Shown here piece after piece: positions 7,123 to 8,657 of a DNA stretch of 8,657 nt. Positions within the stretch are counted from its first letter, which is position 1, and every line of letters starts with the position of its first letter. The notes under the pieces are model-generated. The model saw only the letters and a list, made by a program, of their open reading frames with translations, did no database searches and had not been told where the DNA came from. Both the position numbers and the translations under genes were made by a program. Source of the stretch: Acidobacteriota bacterium (GTDB lineage Bacteria; Acidobacteriota; Terriglobia; UBA7540; JAPUME01). The DNA lies in NCBI GenBank assembly GCA_027294185.1, contig JAPUME010000032.1, positions 1-8,657 on the forward strand. Direction: 5' to 3'.

Positions 7123-8657
7123 TTATTTCTGGGCTTTCTGGCGCTGGTCGCGAAGGATGGCCTTACGGCTTAACCGGACCTTGTTGCCGTCAATGGTGAT
7201 GACCTTGACCAGGAGCTGGTCGCCTTCCTTCAACTCGCGACGGATATCCTGGATGCGGTGCTCGGCGACCTCGCTGATGTGCAGCAGGCCGTCGGTGCCG
7301 GGTAGAATTTCCACAAAGGCTCCGAAATCCGCCAGTCGAACGATCTTGCCGAGGTAGGTCTTGCCCATCTCCGGACTGGCCGTGCGGTCCTCGATCATCT
7401 TGACGGCCCTTTTGGCAGCCTCTCCGTCGGCAGTATAGACGTTCACCCTACCGTCGTCATCCACATCGATTTTCGCCCCGGTCTGTTCGATGATCGAGCG
7501 GATGATCTTTCCGCCCGGTCCAATCAGATCGCCGATCTTTTCCTTATTGATTCGAACCGTAATGATCCGGGGAGCGTAGGAGGCGATGTCGGCGCGCGAT
7601 TCCGACAACGTCTCAAGCATCTTATCCAGTACGTGGAGTCTCGCCACTTTGGCTTGATTCAACGCCTCGGCCATGATGGCGGGAGTGACCCCCGTGGTCT
7701 TGATGTCCATCTGCAGGGCCGTGATGCCTTCGCGTGTGCCGGCCACCTTGAAGTCCATGTCGCCCGAGTGGTCTTCGACCCCGGCAATGTCGGTGAGGAT
7801 GGCATACTTGTCACCCTCCATCACCAACCCCATGGCGATTCCGGCCACGGGGCTCTTGATGGGAACTCCGGCGTCCATCAGAGCCAGACAGCCGCCGCAG
7901 ACCGTGGCCATCGAGGAGGAACCGTTCGATTCCAGGATGTCGGAAACAACACGAACGGTATAGGGGAATTCGTCTTCCGAAGGCATTACCGCCAACAACG
8001 CCTTTTCAGCCAACGCTCCGTGTCCGATTTCGCGTCGCCCGGGTCCGCGCATGAACCCGACTTCGCCCACGCTGAAGGGCGGGAAGTTGTAGTGGAGCAT
8101 GAAACGCTTGAAGGTCTCTCCTTCGAGAACATCCATCCTCTGCCGATCGATGGTCGCGCCCAGAGTCGTATTCACAAGAGCCTGGGTTTCACCTCGCGTG
8201 AACAGCGCGGAGCCGTGCGTTCGAGGCAGCAGCCCCACCTCGCAACTGATGGGACGAACCTCGTCTAAGGGCCGTCCATCCTGGCGCCGTTTCTCAACCA
8301 GAACATCCGCCCGAAACAGCCGCTCCTCCAACACGCCGAAGTACCGCTTGGCTTCTCGTCGCTTAACCGGGTCGTCTTCCGGGTAGCCCGTGACCAACTC
8401 ATCCTTCAACGCGCGGATGCGATGGTGGCTGTCGAGCTTTGAATACTTGGTGGTATCCATGGCGTCGTGAAGAGCTTCGCCCACTTTGCCTTTAATCTCC
8501 TGGAACAGGGCTTCATCAAAGGGAGGCGGCGTGAACTCGATCTTCTTGATCCCGAGTTTTTCCGACAACTCTCGAATGAGCACGATAATTTTCTTGATCT
8601 CCCCGTGAGCGTGTTGCAGAGCGTCGTTGACTGCTTCCTCCGACACTCCCTTCGCAT
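7123..8657 (-). CDS. pnp: Polyribonucleotide nucleotidyltransferase (PNPase), lacking its N-terminal part
   Basis: PNPase is a trimeric 3'-5' phosphorolytic exoribonuclease and degradosome component active in RNA turnover. The frame is open to the right edge of the window, so the first RNase PH domain is beyond it. The roughly 510 residues seen, numbered from the GTG (Val) codon at 8646, hold the following in order. First is the all-alpha linker (about 1-100). Then comes the second RNase PH core with LLPRTHGSALFTRGETQALV (139-158), SNGSSSMATVCGG (240-252) and the acidic EDHSGDMDFKVAGT (291-304), whose Asp pair corresponds to E. coli D486/D492. Next is the KH domain with the GPGGK loop (376-380). 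Last is an S1 domain with GKIVRLADFGAFVEI (433-447) and DGLLHISEV. The protein stops soon after S1, without the long degradosome-binding tail of some lineages. rpsO often lies just upstream of pnp, but that region is not visible. Identity is certain. Confidence 0.97.
   Translation of the reverse strand, partial: AKGVSEEAVNDALQHAHGEIKKIIVLIRELSEKLGIKKIEFTPPPFDEALFQEIKGKVGEALHDAMDTTKYSKLDSHHRIRALKDELVTGYPEDDPVKRREAKRYFGVLEERLFRADVLVEKRRQDGRPLDEVRPISCEVGLLPRTHGSALFTRGETQALVNTTLGATIDRQRMDVLEGETFKRFMLHYNFPPFSVGEVGFMRGPGRREIGHGALAEKALLAVMPSEDEFPYTVRVVSDILESNGSSSMATVCGGCLALMDAGVPIKSPVAGIAMGLVMEGDKYAILTDIAGVEDHSGDMDFKVAGTREGITALQMDIKTTGVTPAIMAEALNQAKVARLHVLDKMLETLSESRADIASYAPRIITVRINKEKIGDLIGPGGKIIRSIIEQTGAKIDVDDDGRVNVYTADGEAAKRAVKMIEDRTASPEMGKTYLGKIVRLADFGAFVEILPGTDGLLHISEVAEHRIQDIRRELKEGDQLLVKVITIDGNKVRLSRKAILRDQRQKAQK

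Overview
The window is bacterial chromosome with ordinary housekeeping content and no mobile elements, RNA genes or CRISPR. The DNA is GC-rich and the genes are tightly packed. Non-PTS amino-sugar salvage genes, a TauE/DUF1634 pair and pnp together would fit an Acidobacteriota-like or similar free-living Gram-negative lineage. That placement is a guess from gene style; no marker in the window settles it.

Left arm, + strand, 1-5795: five co-directional genes all linked to cell-wall sugars. They are the C-terminal end of a class C beta-lactamase-type serine hydrolase, a sodium:solute symporter (SSS) starting on an ATGA overlap with it, MurQ (MurNAc-6-phosphate etherase) with a TTG start, NagA (GlcNAc-6-phosphate deacetylase), and MurA (UDP-GlcNAc enolpyruvyl transferase). 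Read as one pathway, the hydrolase may act on muropeptides and the symporter may import a released wall sugar. MurQ would remove lactate from MurNAc-6-P to give GlcNAc-6-P, and NagA would deacetylate that to GlcN-6-P. GlcN-6-P re-enters UDP-GlcNAc synthesis, and MurA commits UDP-GlcNAc to new peptidoglycan. No kinase making MurNAc-6-P is in the window, so it would have to lie elsewhere. The roles of the hydrolase and symporter are inferred from neighbours; MurQ, NagA and MurA are recognised from motifs.

Right arm, - strand, 8657-5784: pnp (polynucleotide phosphorylase, missing its N-terminal part beyond the right edge), then an intergenic stretch with a perfect 11-bp hairpin, then a TauE/SafE family permease and a small DUF1634 membrane protein joined by an ATGA overlap. 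The two arms converge and their last coding bases overlap by 12 bp (murA against the DUF1634 gene), leaving no room for an intergenic terminator.

The points most worth a second look are the non-PTS salvage-to-synthesis cluster with an SSS transporter, the departure of this MurQ from the usual ASGRTPY sugar-phosphate motif, and its lysine/arginine-rich tail.
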